This document shows, in pieces, positions 7,797 to 14,901 of a DNA stretch of 18,031 bases. Both the position numbers and the translations under genes were made by a program. Position 1 is the stretch's first letter; the number at the start of each line of letters is the position of its first letter. Origin of the DNA: Beijerinckiaceae bacterium (GTDB lineage: Bacteria > Pseudomonadota > Alphaproteobacteria > Rhizobiales > Beijerinckiaceae); NCBI GenBank assembly GCA_947380915.1, contig CANCSY010000042.1, positions 1 through 18,031 of the forward strand, read 5' to 3'. The notes below the pieces were generated by a model. It was not told where the DNA came from, did not search any database, and saw only the letters and a program-made list of their open reading frames with translations.

Positions 7797-8140
7797 AAAT
7801 AGATCCTCACAGCGGATCCCCGCCGCCGCAAAGCCTGATCGCGCTCGATACGCCAGGCAGGGATCGAACAATAATCCCCGACTACCGCTGGATGGCTCGT
7901 GCAAGCCCAACGATGAAACAAGCCGGGCGACCTTCCTCACAAAGGCCACGCGGGCATTATGCCATAAAGCCATGGTTAAGCAAGAAATCCCTACAAGTAA
8001 GCCATTTGATCCCCGGCGCCCCTATTGCTTATGCGCCATCTTCGCCTTTGCAACCTATGTCATTGCGCGCAAGTTGCTTGAACCAGATCCTGTCCGGCGC
8101 TCGAAACGATCCTTCAAGGGCGGATCATCTGGAGGCTCAC
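7797..8140. other. 344-bp divergent intergenic region, TPR gene and aquaporin
   Basis: This lies between two divergently read genes and should hold both promoters. A 10-base perfect palindrome, TTGCGCGCAA, occurs at 8063-8072, about 70 bases before the aquaporin start. TTGAAC follows at 8078-8083, but no clear -10 partner is visible. The open frames that cross this stretch are extensions of the flanking genes without start signals. I see no RNA gene or repeat. Confidence 0.45.
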
Positions 8141-8887
8141 ATGGACATGCGTAAATATCTGGCCGAGGCCATCGGCACATTCTGGCTTACCTTTGCAGGC
8201 TGCGGCAGCGCAGTCATCGCGGCGGCCTTTCCGCAGGTGGGCATTGGCCTGCTGGGGGTTTCGCTGGCCTTTGGCCTCAGCGTCCTGACCATGGCCTACG
8301 CCATCGGTCATATCTCCGGCTGCCACCTCAACCCAGCCGTCACCTTTGGCCTGGCGGCTGGCGGTCGCTTCCCGGGCAAGGAGGTAGCGCCCTATGTGAT
8401 CGCGCAGGTTGTGGGCGCGGTGCTGGGGGCGGCGACGCTTTACGCCATCGCCAGCGGGGCGCCGGGTTTTGATGTGGCCAAGGGCTTCGCGGCCAATGGC
8501 TATGACGCCCATTCGCCCGGGGGCTATTCGCTCTTCTCCGCCATGCTGGCCGAGGTGGTGCTGACCATGGCCTTCCTGTTCATCATCATGGGCGCGACCC
8601 ATGGCGATGCGCCTGTCGGCTTTGCGCCCATCGCCATCGGCCTGGCGCTGACGCTCATCCATCTGGTGGGCATTCCCGTGACGAACACCTCCGTCAATCC
8701 CGCCCGCAGCACCGGCCCCGCCCTTTTCGTGGGGGGCTGGGCCATGGCTCAACTCTGGCTGTTCTGGGTGGCGCCGATCATCGGCGGCATGCTGGGCGGC
8801 CTGATCTACCGCTTCATCAGCGAGGCCCGGGGGGCCCAGGTCACAGGCGATGCTCGCCAGCGTCGGGTTGAAGGACTCATGGAATAG
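8141..8887 (+). CDS. aqpZ: Aquaporin Z (water channel)
   Basis: This 248-residue inner-membrane protein aligns closely with E. coli AqpZ along its whole length. It has six hydrophobic segments and both NPA boxes, at 64-66 ('HLNPAVT') and 186-188 ('SVNPARS'). The selectivity-filter residues of AqpZ are present: Phe 44, His 174, Thr 183 and Arg 189. This predicts a water-selective pore rather than a glycerol channel. The start at 8141 is set by GGAGG at 8131-8135. The frame extends further upstream, but the extension has no ribosome site and no similarity. The C-terminal tail, from about residue 230, is charged and slightly longer than in E. coli. The gene stands alone and is followed by two hairpins. 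It probably serves osmotic adaptation, as known for the family. Confidence 0.96.
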   Translation: MDMRKYLAEAIGTFWLTFAGCGSAVIAAAFPQVGIGLLGVSLAFGLSVLTMAYAIGHISGCHLNPAVTFGLAAGGRFPGKEVAPYVIAQVVGAVLGAATLYAIASGAPGFDVAKGFAANGYDAHSPGGYSLFSAMLAEVVLTMAFLFIIMGATHGDAPVGFAPIAIGLALTLIHLVGIPVTNTSVNPARSTGPALFVGGWAMAQLWLFWVAPIIGGMLGGLIYRFISEARGAQVTGDARQRRVEGLME

Positions 8888-8906
8888 GCCTTGCCGAAAG
8901 CAAGGC
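8888..8906. terminator. Small hairpin directly after aqpZ
   Basis: GCCTTGC and GCAAGGC form a perfect 7-bp stem with loop CGAAA, beginning on the base after the aqpZ stop codon. No T-run follows. It may stabilise the mRNA 3' end or act with the larger hairpin just downstream. Confidence 0.4.
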
Positions 8907-8912
8907 GCAGAA

Positions 8913-8941
8913 GGCCCCGGCGGCCATAAACCGCCGGGGCC
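8913..8941. terminator. Strong hairpin between convergent aqpZ and Omp genes
   Basis: GGCCCCGGCGG (8913-8923) and CCGCCGGGGCC (8931-8941) form a perfect 11-bp GC-only stem with loop CCATAAA. It sits between two converging genes (stops at 8887 and 8951) and would serve both directions. Neither side has a U-tract, so it is not a classical intrinsic terminator. Confidence 0.6.
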
Positions 8942-8950
8942 AACGCCATG

Positions 8951-9739
8951 TCAGAAACGATAGTTGACCCCGGAGCGCACCAGGTTCACCGAATGGGCCA
9001 CGGATTGACCGGCGACCTTGTTATTGAATTGCGCGTAAAGATATTCCACCTTCAGGCCCACATTACGCGTAAAGGCGTATTCGGCGCCGACGCCCAGGGT
9101 CCAGCCATGAAGCCATTCGTGAACTCTGGCCGTCCCAAGCGATGTGTCCGCCGAGGGCGTGAAGGGCGTCCCACTCAGCGGGACCCCGGTGGCCGCCAGC
9201 GACACCTTTCCATTGTGATGCGCGGTCGCATAGCCGCCCGTGCCGTAGATCAGTACATTATCGAAGGCGTAGCCGATGCGCCCGCGCAGAGTGCCAAGCG
9301 CATTGATGCGCGACTCGAGGCGCGCGTTGTAGCCCGTCTGGCTGGCGAGAGTGGTCGGGAAGACAGCAGGCGTGGAGACTTGCCCGTTCATGTTGAGCGT
9401 GCCCCGCAAGGCGCCAAAGTCCATGTCCGCCTCTACCCCATAGACCAGACTGTCTGACTGGACCGCGTAACCGGCCTGAACGCCACCCAGAGCGCCTGAT
9501 CGGTTCACCTTGCTCACATCCACGCTCGCATTCGGATTCGCCAGCAGTGCGGCGCCGCTGGTGCTGAGGTCGCCGAACCCGGCGCCGAAGTTGACGCCAA
9601 GATAAAAACCGCTCGAATCCAGAGGCGCGGCCGTGAGGGCAGGCTGCCGGATGACGGATGGCGGCTTGCCCAGAATGTCCGCGCCGAACGCGGCTGCCGG
9701 GGACATGAAAAGGAGGGAAAGCGTGATGAGTTTCTTCAT
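8951..9739 (-). CDS. Outer-membrane beta-barrel protein (Omp25/31-like porin family)
   Basis: This 262-residue protein has a short signal peptide ('MKKLITLSLLFMSPAAAFG', cut near 'AFGA'). A chain of alternating, Gly- and aromatic-rich strands follows: 'FYLGVNFGAGFG', 'GVQAGYAVQ', 'LVYGVEADM', 'LRGRIGYAFDNVLIYGTGGY', 'WTLGVGAEYAF' and 'GLKVEYLYAQF'. It ends in 'VNYRF', with the C-terminal Phe used as the BAM recognition signal. This is the pattern of the 8-stranded OMP_b-brl family common in alphaproteobacteria. AGAGGA before ATG 9739 sets the start; the longer frame to 9802 lacks both a binding site and a proper signal peptide. The role is likely structural or adhesive in the outer membrane. 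It shares a 258-bp divergent region with the L,D-transpeptidase gene. Confidence 0.88.
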   Translation of the reverse strand: MKKLITLSLLFMSPAAAFGADILGKPPSVIRQPALTAAPLDSSGFYLGVNFGAGFGDLSTSGAALLANPNASVDVSKVNRSGALGGVQAGYAVQSDSLVYGVEADMDFGALRGTLNMNGQVSTPAVFPTTLASQTGYNARLESRINALGTLRGRIGYAFDNVLIYGTGGYATAHHNGKVSLAATGVPLSGTPFTPSADTSLGTARVHEWLHGWTLGVGAEYAFTRNVGLKVEYLYAQFNNKVAGQSVAHSVNLVRSGVNYRF

Positions 9740-9780
9740 GTCGTCCTCTGACTTTGGAATCGGCCGTTCATGAACTTGAG

Positions 9781-9836
9781 CTTGACGTGTAATGGTTAAC
9801 AAATGTTAAAGTCACATCATGAATTTGACCGTCAAG
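9781..9836. promoter_or_regulatory. AT-rich divergent promoter region with paired TTAA and flanking inverted repeat
   Basis: CTTGACG (9781-9787) and CGTCAAG (9830-9836) are inverted repeats flanking an AT-rich stretch. The stretch contains TTAA-N6-TTAA (9796-9809), close to but one base shorter than the CtrA spacing. A 10-base palindrome, GTTCATGAAC, lies nearby at 9766-9775. The position, 40-100 bases before the Omp start, suits promoter and operator elements, but no factor can be assigned. Confidence 0.3.
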
Positions 9837-9997
9837 TCCAAGGTCGGCGCGGGCTCCGGACTGTTGCGCCGTAACCACTGTTTCACCACGATGATCGTAA
9901 AATCCGCTCCACCTGTTGCAAAAGACAAGTCTCTGGTGAAAATACGGCTCGGACGCAGCCATGTCGCTGCACCACTGTTTTCTCGAGGCCATCACCC

Positions 9998-10627
9998 ATG
10001 CATCGCCATATTCCGGCCCTCGCCGGCGTCATTGCGGGACTGATGCTAGCATCGGTCCCAGCCCTCGCCCTCTCCGTCGATGTCATCGACCTGGAGACCC
10101 GTGTGCCCACGGCGGCGGTGCGCCCCGCCGCTCCACCAGCGGCCGCTCCGGCGCCCGCCCGCGAAAGCGCACAGCCTCAGCAAGGCGCCATTCCGCGTCA
10201 GGAAGTGAGCTGGAATGGTTCGGAGGCGCCCGGCTCCATCGTCGTCTCCACCCAGGAGCGTCGGCTCTATCTCATTCTGGGCGATGGGCGGGCCATGCGC
10301 TACGGCGTGGGCGTCGGTCGGCCCGGCTTTGAATGGTCGGGCGCCAAGACCATCACCAACAAGCGCGAGTGGCCGGATTGGACGCCTCCGCCCGAGATGC
10401 TGCGTCGCCGCCCCGATCTGCCGCGCCATATGGCCGGCGGCCGGGAAAATCCGCTGGGCGCCCGCGCCATGTATCTGGGCTCGACGCTCTATCGCATCCA
10501 CGGCTCGAACGAGCCCGACACCATTGGCCAGGCGGTCTCTTCGGGCTGCATCCGCATGACCAACGACGATGTGACGGATCTGTATACGCGGGTGAAGGTC
10601 GGCACGACCGTCACCGTCATGCGCTGA
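9998..10627 (+). CDS. L,D-transpeptidase (YkuD family)
   Basis: This 209-residue exported protein has a signal peptide (residues 1-24, ending 'VPALA'), a Pro/Ala-rich linker to about 70, and a YkuD catalytic domain (about 79-209). The active-site signature is complete: His 168 in 'IHGSNEP' and the nucleophile Cys 184 in 'SSGCIRM', followed by 'DVTDLY'. Such enzymes form 3-3 peptidoglycan crosslinks or attach proteins such as Braun-type lipoproteins or, in alphaproteobacteria, outer-membrane beta-barrels to peptidoglycan. Its divergent neighbour is an outer-membrane barrel gene, which makes the attachment role worth noting but does not prove it. CGAGG lies nine bases before ATG 9998. A strong terminator follows the stop. 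Confidence 0.93.
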   Translation: MHRHIPALAGVIAGLMLASVPALALSVDVIDLETRVPTAAVRPAAPPAAAPAPARESAQPQQGAIPRQEVSWNGSEAPGSIVVSTQERRLYLILGDGRAMRYGVGVGRPGFEWSGAKTITNKREWPDWTPPPEMLRRRPDLPRHMAGGRENPLGARAMYLGSTLYRIHGSNEPDTIGQAVSSGCIRMTNDDVTDLYTRVKVGTTVTVMR

Positions 10628-10649
10628 GGCGCAAACTCATCAGACCTCG

Positions 10650-10676
10650 AAAAGCCGGGCCCAGCGCCCGGCTTTT
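10650..10676. terminator. Bidirectional intrinsic terminator
   Basis: AAAAGCCGGGC and GCCCGGCTTTT form a perfect 11-bp stem around loop CCAGC. A T-run is present on the plus strand, and the A-run at the left edge gives one on the minus strand. It ends both the L,D-transpeptidase gene (stop 10627) and the DUF971 gene (stop 10682), which converge here. Confidence 0.9.
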
Positions 10677-10681
10677 CCGTT

Positions 10682-11086
10682 TCAGTGGGGGTCCCGGCTG
10701 AGGCCCTTGGCCGCCAGTTCCGCCTCGTAGGCGGCCCATTTGGCCTCTTTCTTCACCGCGAGGTCGTGGATCCAGGCGAAGCTGTAGATGCCCGTGGAAT
10801 GGCCATCGCTGAACAGCAGACGCACCGCGTAATTCCCGGTGGGCTGGATCTGTGTGATGGTGACGTTGCGCTTGCCGAACTGGGTCTGGCGCTGGGAGGG
10901 CGCATGGCCCTGTACTTCCGCGCTGGGGCTCTCGACACGCAGATATTCGGCGCTGAGTTCATGGCGCGTCCCGTCATCGAAGGCCACGGCGAGGAGGCGA
11001 CCTCCATCGGAGAGGCGCAGTTCCGTGGGCCAGGGTGCGACGGTGGGTGAGGCTGTGGTCAATGGAGGCTCCAAATCAGCGGGCAC
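10682..11086 (-). CDS. DUF971 / GBBH-like N-terminal domain protein
   Basis: This 134-residue soluble protein carries the DUF971 pattern (related to the N-terminal domain of gamma-butyrobetaine hydroxylase): 'WPTELRLSDGGRLLAVAFDD', 'YLRVESPSAEVQGH', 'GKRNVTITQIQPTGNYAVRL' and 'GHSTGIYSFAWIHDL'. The domain is also found at the C-terminus of the plant Fe-S carrier HCF101, after DUF59 and an Mrp ATPase. An Fe-S or metal-handling role is therefore plausible, and a DUF59-Mrp gene lies 4 kb away in this window. The start is uncertain. GTG 11086 gives the length shown, but TTG 11062 has GGAG six bases upstream and may be the true start, giving 126 residues; the conserved region is unaffected. Confidence 0.85.
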   Translation of the reverse strand: MPADLEPPLTTASPTVAPWPTELRLSDGGRLLAVAFDDGTRHELSAEYLRVESPSAEVQGHAPSQRQTQFGKRNVTITQIQPTGNYAVRLLFSDGHSTGIYSFAWIHDLAVKKEAKWAAYEAELAAKGLSRDPH

Positions 11087-11118
11087 CCTAATCGCTTACC
11101 CGCGCCGCTGGAAGAGCC

Positions 11119-11436
11119 CTACCGTCGGACCGGCTTCATCAGCTTCGCCATCTGCTTTTGCGCCTCGCGCCTGTGGCGCCTGGCCTGCTCGGGAACCTCG
11201 GCCTTCCTGATGGCGCGCAGGGCCGCCTTGGCGAAACGGCGCTTGTGACGCAGCACCTGGGGGGCGGGCTGTGGTTCGGCGAGCCTGACGGAGGGCGCCA
11301 CGCCAGCCCCCGCGCGCGGCGCCGAATCCGCCCGGAAAACCGGCCTTTCCGCCACCAGGGAAGCTTCGCCCTTCGTTTGGCGCATGAATCCCGCCAGCGC
11401 GAAAGCCGCCAGAAACAGGAATGCGATCAGGCGCAT
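11119..11436 (-). CDS. Small basic exported or membrane-anchored protein of unknown function
   Basis: This 105-residue protein starts with a hydrophobic segment ('MRLIAFLFLAAFALAGF', residues 1-17), either a signal peptide or an anchor. An Ala/Pro-rich middle and a strongly basic C-terminus ('HKRRFAKAALRAIRKAE', 'RRHRREAQKQMAKLMKPVRR') follow. AGGG six bases before ATG 11436 supports this start over the longer frame to 11490. The tail might bind peptidoglycan, phospholipid or nucleic acid, but I recognise no family. It lies 32 bases upstream of the DUF971 gene on the same strand, so the two may be co-transcribed. Confidence 0.5.
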   Translation of the reverse strand: MRLIAFLFLAAFALAGFMRQTKGEASLVAERPVFRADSAPRAGAGVAPSVRLAEPQPAPQVLRHKRRFAKAALRAIRKAEVPEQARRHRREAQKQMAKLMKPVRR

Positions 11437-11557
11437 GAGGGACCCTGGAAAAGTGCCGATGTGAGAGATCGGACAACCAATCGCCCCCATCGCGGTTCCC
11501 GCCCTTTTCTTGCGCGCCCGCAGGGCTTACATTGCAGCTGTGGAGGAACCTGAGTTC

Positions 11558-12589
11558 ATGAATATCCCCGTCAAGACCGCGCAGCCCCTGGGCCAGCCGC
11601 TCGTCGATCCTTTCGGCCGGGCGATCACCTATATCCGCGTGTCAGTGACGGACCGCTGCGATTTCCGCTGCGTCTACTGCATGTCCGAGGACATGACCTT
11701 CCTCCCCAAACAGGACCTTCTCTCCCTCGAGGAGCTGGACCGGCTCTGCACCGCCTTCGTGGCGCGCGGCACCCGCAAGATCCGCATCACCGGCGGCGAG
11801 CCGCTGGTGCGCAGGGGCATCATGACCCTGTTCCGCTCCCTCTCGCGGCATCTGGACTCCGGCGCGCTGGAGGAGGTCACCGTCACCACCAATGGCTCCC
11901 AGCTCGCCCGCCATGCGCAGGAGCTGGCCGATTGCGGCGTGAAGCGCATCAATGTGTCCCTCGACACCCTCGACCCCGACAAGTTCAAGGCCGTCACCCG
12001 CTGGGGCGATCTCGCCAAGGTGCTGGAGGGGATCGACGCCGCCCAGAAGGCGGGCCTCGCCATCAAGATCAACGCCGTGGCCCTCAAGGGCGTCAACGAC
12101 GATGAGGTTCCTCAGCTGATCGAATGGGCGCACGGGCGCGGCATGGACATGACCTTCATCGAGGTCATGCCGCTGGGCGAGGTGGAGGCGGCGCGCGTCG
12201 ATCAATACTGGCCGCTGACCCAGCTGCGCGCGAGCCTGCTGGATCGCTACACGCTGGAGGACATCGACTACCAGACCGGCGGCCCCGCCCGCTATGTGCG
12301 CGTGAAGGAGACCGGCGGGCGCGTCGGCTTCATCACGCCGCTGACCCACAATTTCTGCGAGGGCTGCAACCGGGTGCGCGTCACCTGCACGGGCACGCTC
12401 TACATGTGCCTTGGCCAGGAAGACGCCGCCGACCTGCGCACGCCCCTGCGCGCCTCCGAAAGCAACGAGGCGCTGAACGCGGTCATGGAAGCCGCCATCG
12501 CCCGCAAGCCCAAGGGCCACGATTTCATCATCGACCGAACCACCCGCCAGCCTGCGGTGGGCAGGCATATGAGTGTGACGGGGGGGTGA
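11558..12589 (+). CDS. moaA: GTP 3',8-cyclase MoaA (molybdenum cofactor biosynthesis)
   Basis: This 343-residue radical SAM enzyme catalyses the first step of molybdopterin synthesis, turning GTP into 3',8-cyclo-GTP, which MoaC uses next. The radical SAM cluster is at Cys 34, 38 and 41 ('CDFRCVYC'). '[10 protein letters not shown]' follows in the SAM-binding region, and the second, substrate-binding cluster is at Cys 267, 270 and 284 (CxxC-x13-C). The protein ends in the Gly-Gly tail that MoaA needs for activity. ATG 11558 follows GGAGG at 11542-11546, with a spacer of 11 bases. No moaC, moaE or mob gene is visible. The stop is seven bases from that of the convergent hydrolase gene, and one hairpin spans both stops. 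Confidence 0.97.
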   Translation: MNIPVKTAQPLGQPLVDPFGRAITYIRVSVTDRCDFRCVYCMSEDMTFLPKQDLLSLEELDRLCTAFVARGTRKIRITGGEPLVRRGIMTLFRSLSRHLDSGALEEVTVTTNGSQLARHAQELADCGVKRINVSLDTLDPDKFKAVTRWGDLAKVLEGIDAAQKAGLAIKINAVALKGVNDDEVPQLIEWAHGRGMDMTFIEVMPLGEVEAARVDQYWPLTQLRASLLDRYTLEDIDYQTGGPARYVRVKETGGRVGFITPLTHNFCEGCNRVRVTCTGTLYMCLGQEDAADLRTPLRASESNEALNAVMEAAIARKPKGHDFIIDRTTRQPAVGRHMSVTGG

Positions 12590-12602
12590 GTTCACTCACC
12601 CC
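12583..12602. terminator. Hairpin spanning the stop codons of moaA and the convergent hydrolase
   Basis: GGGGTGAG (12583-12590) and CTCACCCC (12595-12602) form a perfect 8-bp stem with loop TTCA. Each arm contains one stop codon (moaA TGA 12587-12589; hydrolase TGA 12598-12596), so the termination structure overlaps coding sequence on both strands. No clear U-tract is present. Confidence 0.5.
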
Positions 12603-13666
12603 AGCGTGTCCTCCAGCCACTTGCGCGCCACCTCCGCGATGTCAGCATTGTTCTTCTCGATCATCAGCATGTGCCCATTGCCGTGGATGCCGATGTCGGC
12701 GAGGCGCACATAGGTCGTCTTCATCACGCCAGCCTGGCGCAGATAGCGCGCGGTGCAATGATCGAAGGGCGCGTGATAGGAAGCTTCCGCCTCCACCACC
12801 AGCACGGGAATGTCCTGCAGATGGGCGAGCTTGCGCGCGGGCTCCGCCTGCTCCCAGCAGCGCACCCGGTCCGGCGCCTCGGGCGTCTCCTGCCGCACGA
12901 ATTTCAGATCCTGCGGAGAGGCCAGCGGGGGATCATAGGTCAGCGGCGGCGCCGTCAGCCCATAGGGCTTGGTGAAGGGGCCATCCTCGAACCAGTCCGG
13001 GGCGCCCTTGGTCACATTGTCGAAGACCGGCGGACCCGACGGCTCCATGGCGACGATGGCCTTCACCAGTTCTGGCCGCGCATCAGCGATGAGCCAGCCG
13101 AAGGTGCCTGATTGCGAATGGGTGAAGAGGATCGCAGGGCCGATCCTGTCGAGCAATGCTGCGCCCGCGTCGCGATTGAGCTCCTGCTGGCGGGGAAAGC
13201 TCGCCAGCGAAGGAAAGTTCTGGGCGAAGAACTGATCGAAAACCGGATCGCCCTCCACGCCCGCTCCGGGCCATTGGGTGTGCAATTCCGCCTGCGGCCA
13301 GAGCTTGTAGAGTTCGGGCGCGGTGAACTGTTGCTGCACCCGTCGCACGGGCTGGCGCGATTGCTCGCCCGTCTCGCGCAGATGCGGCGAGCGGGCGCGC
13401 GAGGGCTGGTCGATCACATAGACCGCATAGCCAGCGCGCAGGAAGAACTGCCGCCAGCCTTCGCGCCCATCGGGCGTGCCAGTGTAATTGAGCCCGCTTT
13501 GCCCGCCGCCCGAGAACATCACCAGCGGCAAGGCCTTGGTGCGCTGCGCGGGGATCTGGAACTCCACATACATCTGGCCCGCAAGAAAGCGCCCGTCCGC
13601 GTGTTCCTCATAATGGCCGCCGACGAAAAAATAGCCCTGCTCGGCGATGCTGATCGCGTCAGCCAT
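12596..13666 (-). CDS. Alpha/beta hydrolase, esterase 713-like
   Basis: This 356-residue protein has no signal peptide. It shows the hydrolase layout: an oxyanion-loop region 'FSGGGQSGLNYTGTPDGR' (51-68), the nucleophile elbow 'THSQSG' with Ser 184, and 'AMEPSG' with Glu 208 after the next strand. The final His 332 is in 'IHGNGHM'. The 'HSQSG' elbow and an acid placed after strand 6 recall the Alcaligenes esterase 713 group, in which a Glu serves in the triad; that parallel is from memory. 'GYAVYVIDQPSRARS' is also typical of this group. AGGA before ATG 13666 sets the start. The substrate is unknown; an ester or lactone of a small molecule is likely. The gene is a single unit between moaA and the TRAP binding-protein gene, which ends 65 bases upstream of it on the same strand, so co-transcription is possible. 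Confidence 0.82.
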   Translation of the reverse strand: MADAISIAEQGYFFVGGHYEEHADGRFLAGQMYVEFQIPAQRTKALPLVMFSGGGQSGLNYTGTPDGREGWRQFFLRAGYAVYVIDQPSRARSPHLRETGEQSRQPVRRVQQQFTAPELYKLWPQAELHTQWPGAGVEGDPVFDQFFAQNFPSLASFPRQQELNRDAGAALLDRIGPAILFTHSQSGTFGWLIADARPELVKAIVAMEPSGPPVFDNVTKGAPDWFEDGPFTKPYGLTAPPLTYDPPLASPQDLKFVRQETPEAPDRVRCWEQAEPARKLAHLQDIPVLVVEAEASYHAPFDHCTARYLRQAGVMKTTYVRLADIGIHGNGHMLMIEKNNADIAEVARKWLEDTLG

Positions 13667-13731
13667 GGTTCCTGCCCCTGTCTTCGAAAGATGAAGCAGA
13701 CCCTATCACGCCATGGCGAGGCGTAAAACGC

Positions 13732-14820
13732 TCAGCCCTTGGCGCGCTGGCGGATGATGAAATTGTCGTAAGGGTATTCAGCCACCTGCCACCACACATA
13801 TTGCTCGTTGCGGAAGGTCATGTAGGCGTCATGCACCCGCTGGAAGGTGGGATCGGCGGCGCCCGTCTCGCGAAACTCCGCGATGGAGGCCTGCCAGCAG
13901 GCTTCGAGCACATCCTGCGGAAAGGGCCGCAGCTTGGCGCCAGCTTCCACAAGCCTGCGCACCGCCTTTGGATTGAGCGCGTCATAGCGCGCCAGCACAT
14001 CGGCGTTGGCCAGTTCCGCCGCCGCGCGCACCACGGCCTGATAGGTCTTGGGCAAAGCGTTCCATTTGGCGAGATTGAACGCGAGATGGATCGCCATGCT
14101 GCCCTGCCACCAGCCCGGATAATAATACCAGGGCGCCACCCGCACGAGCGACAGCTTCTCGTCATCGATGGGCGAGACCCAGCCCGCCGCATCCAGAGCC
14201 CCGCTCTCGAAGGCGCCCGCGATCTGGGCGCGCGAGACGCCGGTGGGGATCACCCCAAGTCGCGTCAGCATCTTGCCCGCCAGGCCCGAGACGCGGAATT
14301 TGAGCCCGCGCAGATCATTCGCGGAACGCAACTCGTTGCGAAACCAGCCGCCCATCTGGCAGCCGGTGTTGCCTGCGGGCAGGGCGAAAAGATCGTGATC
14401 GACCAGCAATTCGTTCACCAGATCGGTCCCGCCGCCGTGGCGGAAGAAGGCGTTCTGCTCGCGCGCGTTCATGCCGAAGGGCACGCCGGTGGCGAAGACG
14501 AGGGCGGGCTGCATGCCCCAGTGGTAGAACAAGGCCGTCTGGGCGCAATCGGCCTTGCCGGTCTTCACGGCGTCAAGCACCTCGAGGGCGGGCGACAGCT
14601 CCCCCGCAGGATAGAGCTCGATGGTGAAACGGCCATCGGTCATTTGACGGACGGCCTCAGCGAAGGTCTGCGCGCCGGACCAGATCGTGTCGAGCGTGGT
14701 GGGGAAACTGGAGGTGAGCTTCCAGGTGACGGTCGGCGCGCTCTGGGCCAGGGCTGGCGCCGCCACAGCCGCGCCTGCCCCTGCAACGCCCGCGCCCGTC
14801 AGAAATTCACGACGCTTCAT
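13732..14820 (-). CDS. TRAP transporter substrate-binding protein, TakP-like (DctP family)
   Basis: This 362-residue protein has a Tat signal ('MKRREFLTGAGVAGAGAAVA', cut after 'APALA'). The mature part aligns well with Rhodobacter sphaeroides TakP, the 2-oxoacid-binding protein: 'VTWKLTSSFPTTLDTIW', 'GNTGCQMGGWFRNE', 'GLKFRVSGLAGK' with the carboxylate-binding Arg near 176, 'DDEKL' and 'YYYPGWW'. It should bind a small organic acid in the periplasm and deliver it to a DctQM-type membrane pair, but no such pair is in the window. At the position before Trp 214 TakP has Glu and this protein has Gly 213, so ligand or cation binding may differ. GAGGAG five bases before ATG 14820 supports the start. 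Confidence 0.93.
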   Translation of the reverse strand: MKRREFLTGAGVAGAGAAVAAPALAQSAPTVTWKLTSSFPTTLDTIWSGAQTFAEAVRQMTDGRFTIELYPAGELSPALEVLDAVKTGKADCAQTALFYHWGMQPALVFATGVPFGMNAREQNAFFRHGGGTDLVNELLVDHDLFALPAGNTGCQMGGWFRNELRSANDLRGLKFRVSGLAGKMLTRLGVIPTGVSRAQIAGAFESGALDAAGWVSPIDDEKLSLVRVAPWYYYPGWWQGSMAIHLAFNLAKWNALPKTYQAVVRAAAELANADVLARYDALNPKAVRRLVEAGAKLRPFPQDVLEACWQASIAEFRETGAADPTFQRVHDAYMTFRNEQYVWWQVAEYPYDNFIIRQRAKG

Positions 14821-14901
14821 GGCGACTCCTCGACCGCACCGACTCAGATTATCATACGACAGTGACAGAAGTATGCAGGTGAAAGAAAGCTGCCTAGACC
14901 C

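Noticed and set aside
7797..7973. N-terminal extension of the 920-residue TPR protein to ATG 7973
   Set aside because: No ribosome binding site precedes 7973, whereas GAGGA precedes 7796; the extension shows no TPR or signal peptide character and the paralogue starts right before its first TPR.
7892..8140. N-terminal extension of AqpZ by 83 residues
   Set aside because: AqpZ homologues start at the position of ATG 8141, which has GGAGG upstream; the extension has no similarity or start signal.
9819..10043. Plus-strand frame of 74 codons in the Omp/L,D-transpeptidase intergenic region
   Set aside because: No ribosome site, overlap with the transpeptidase signal peptide codons, and no protein-like pattern.
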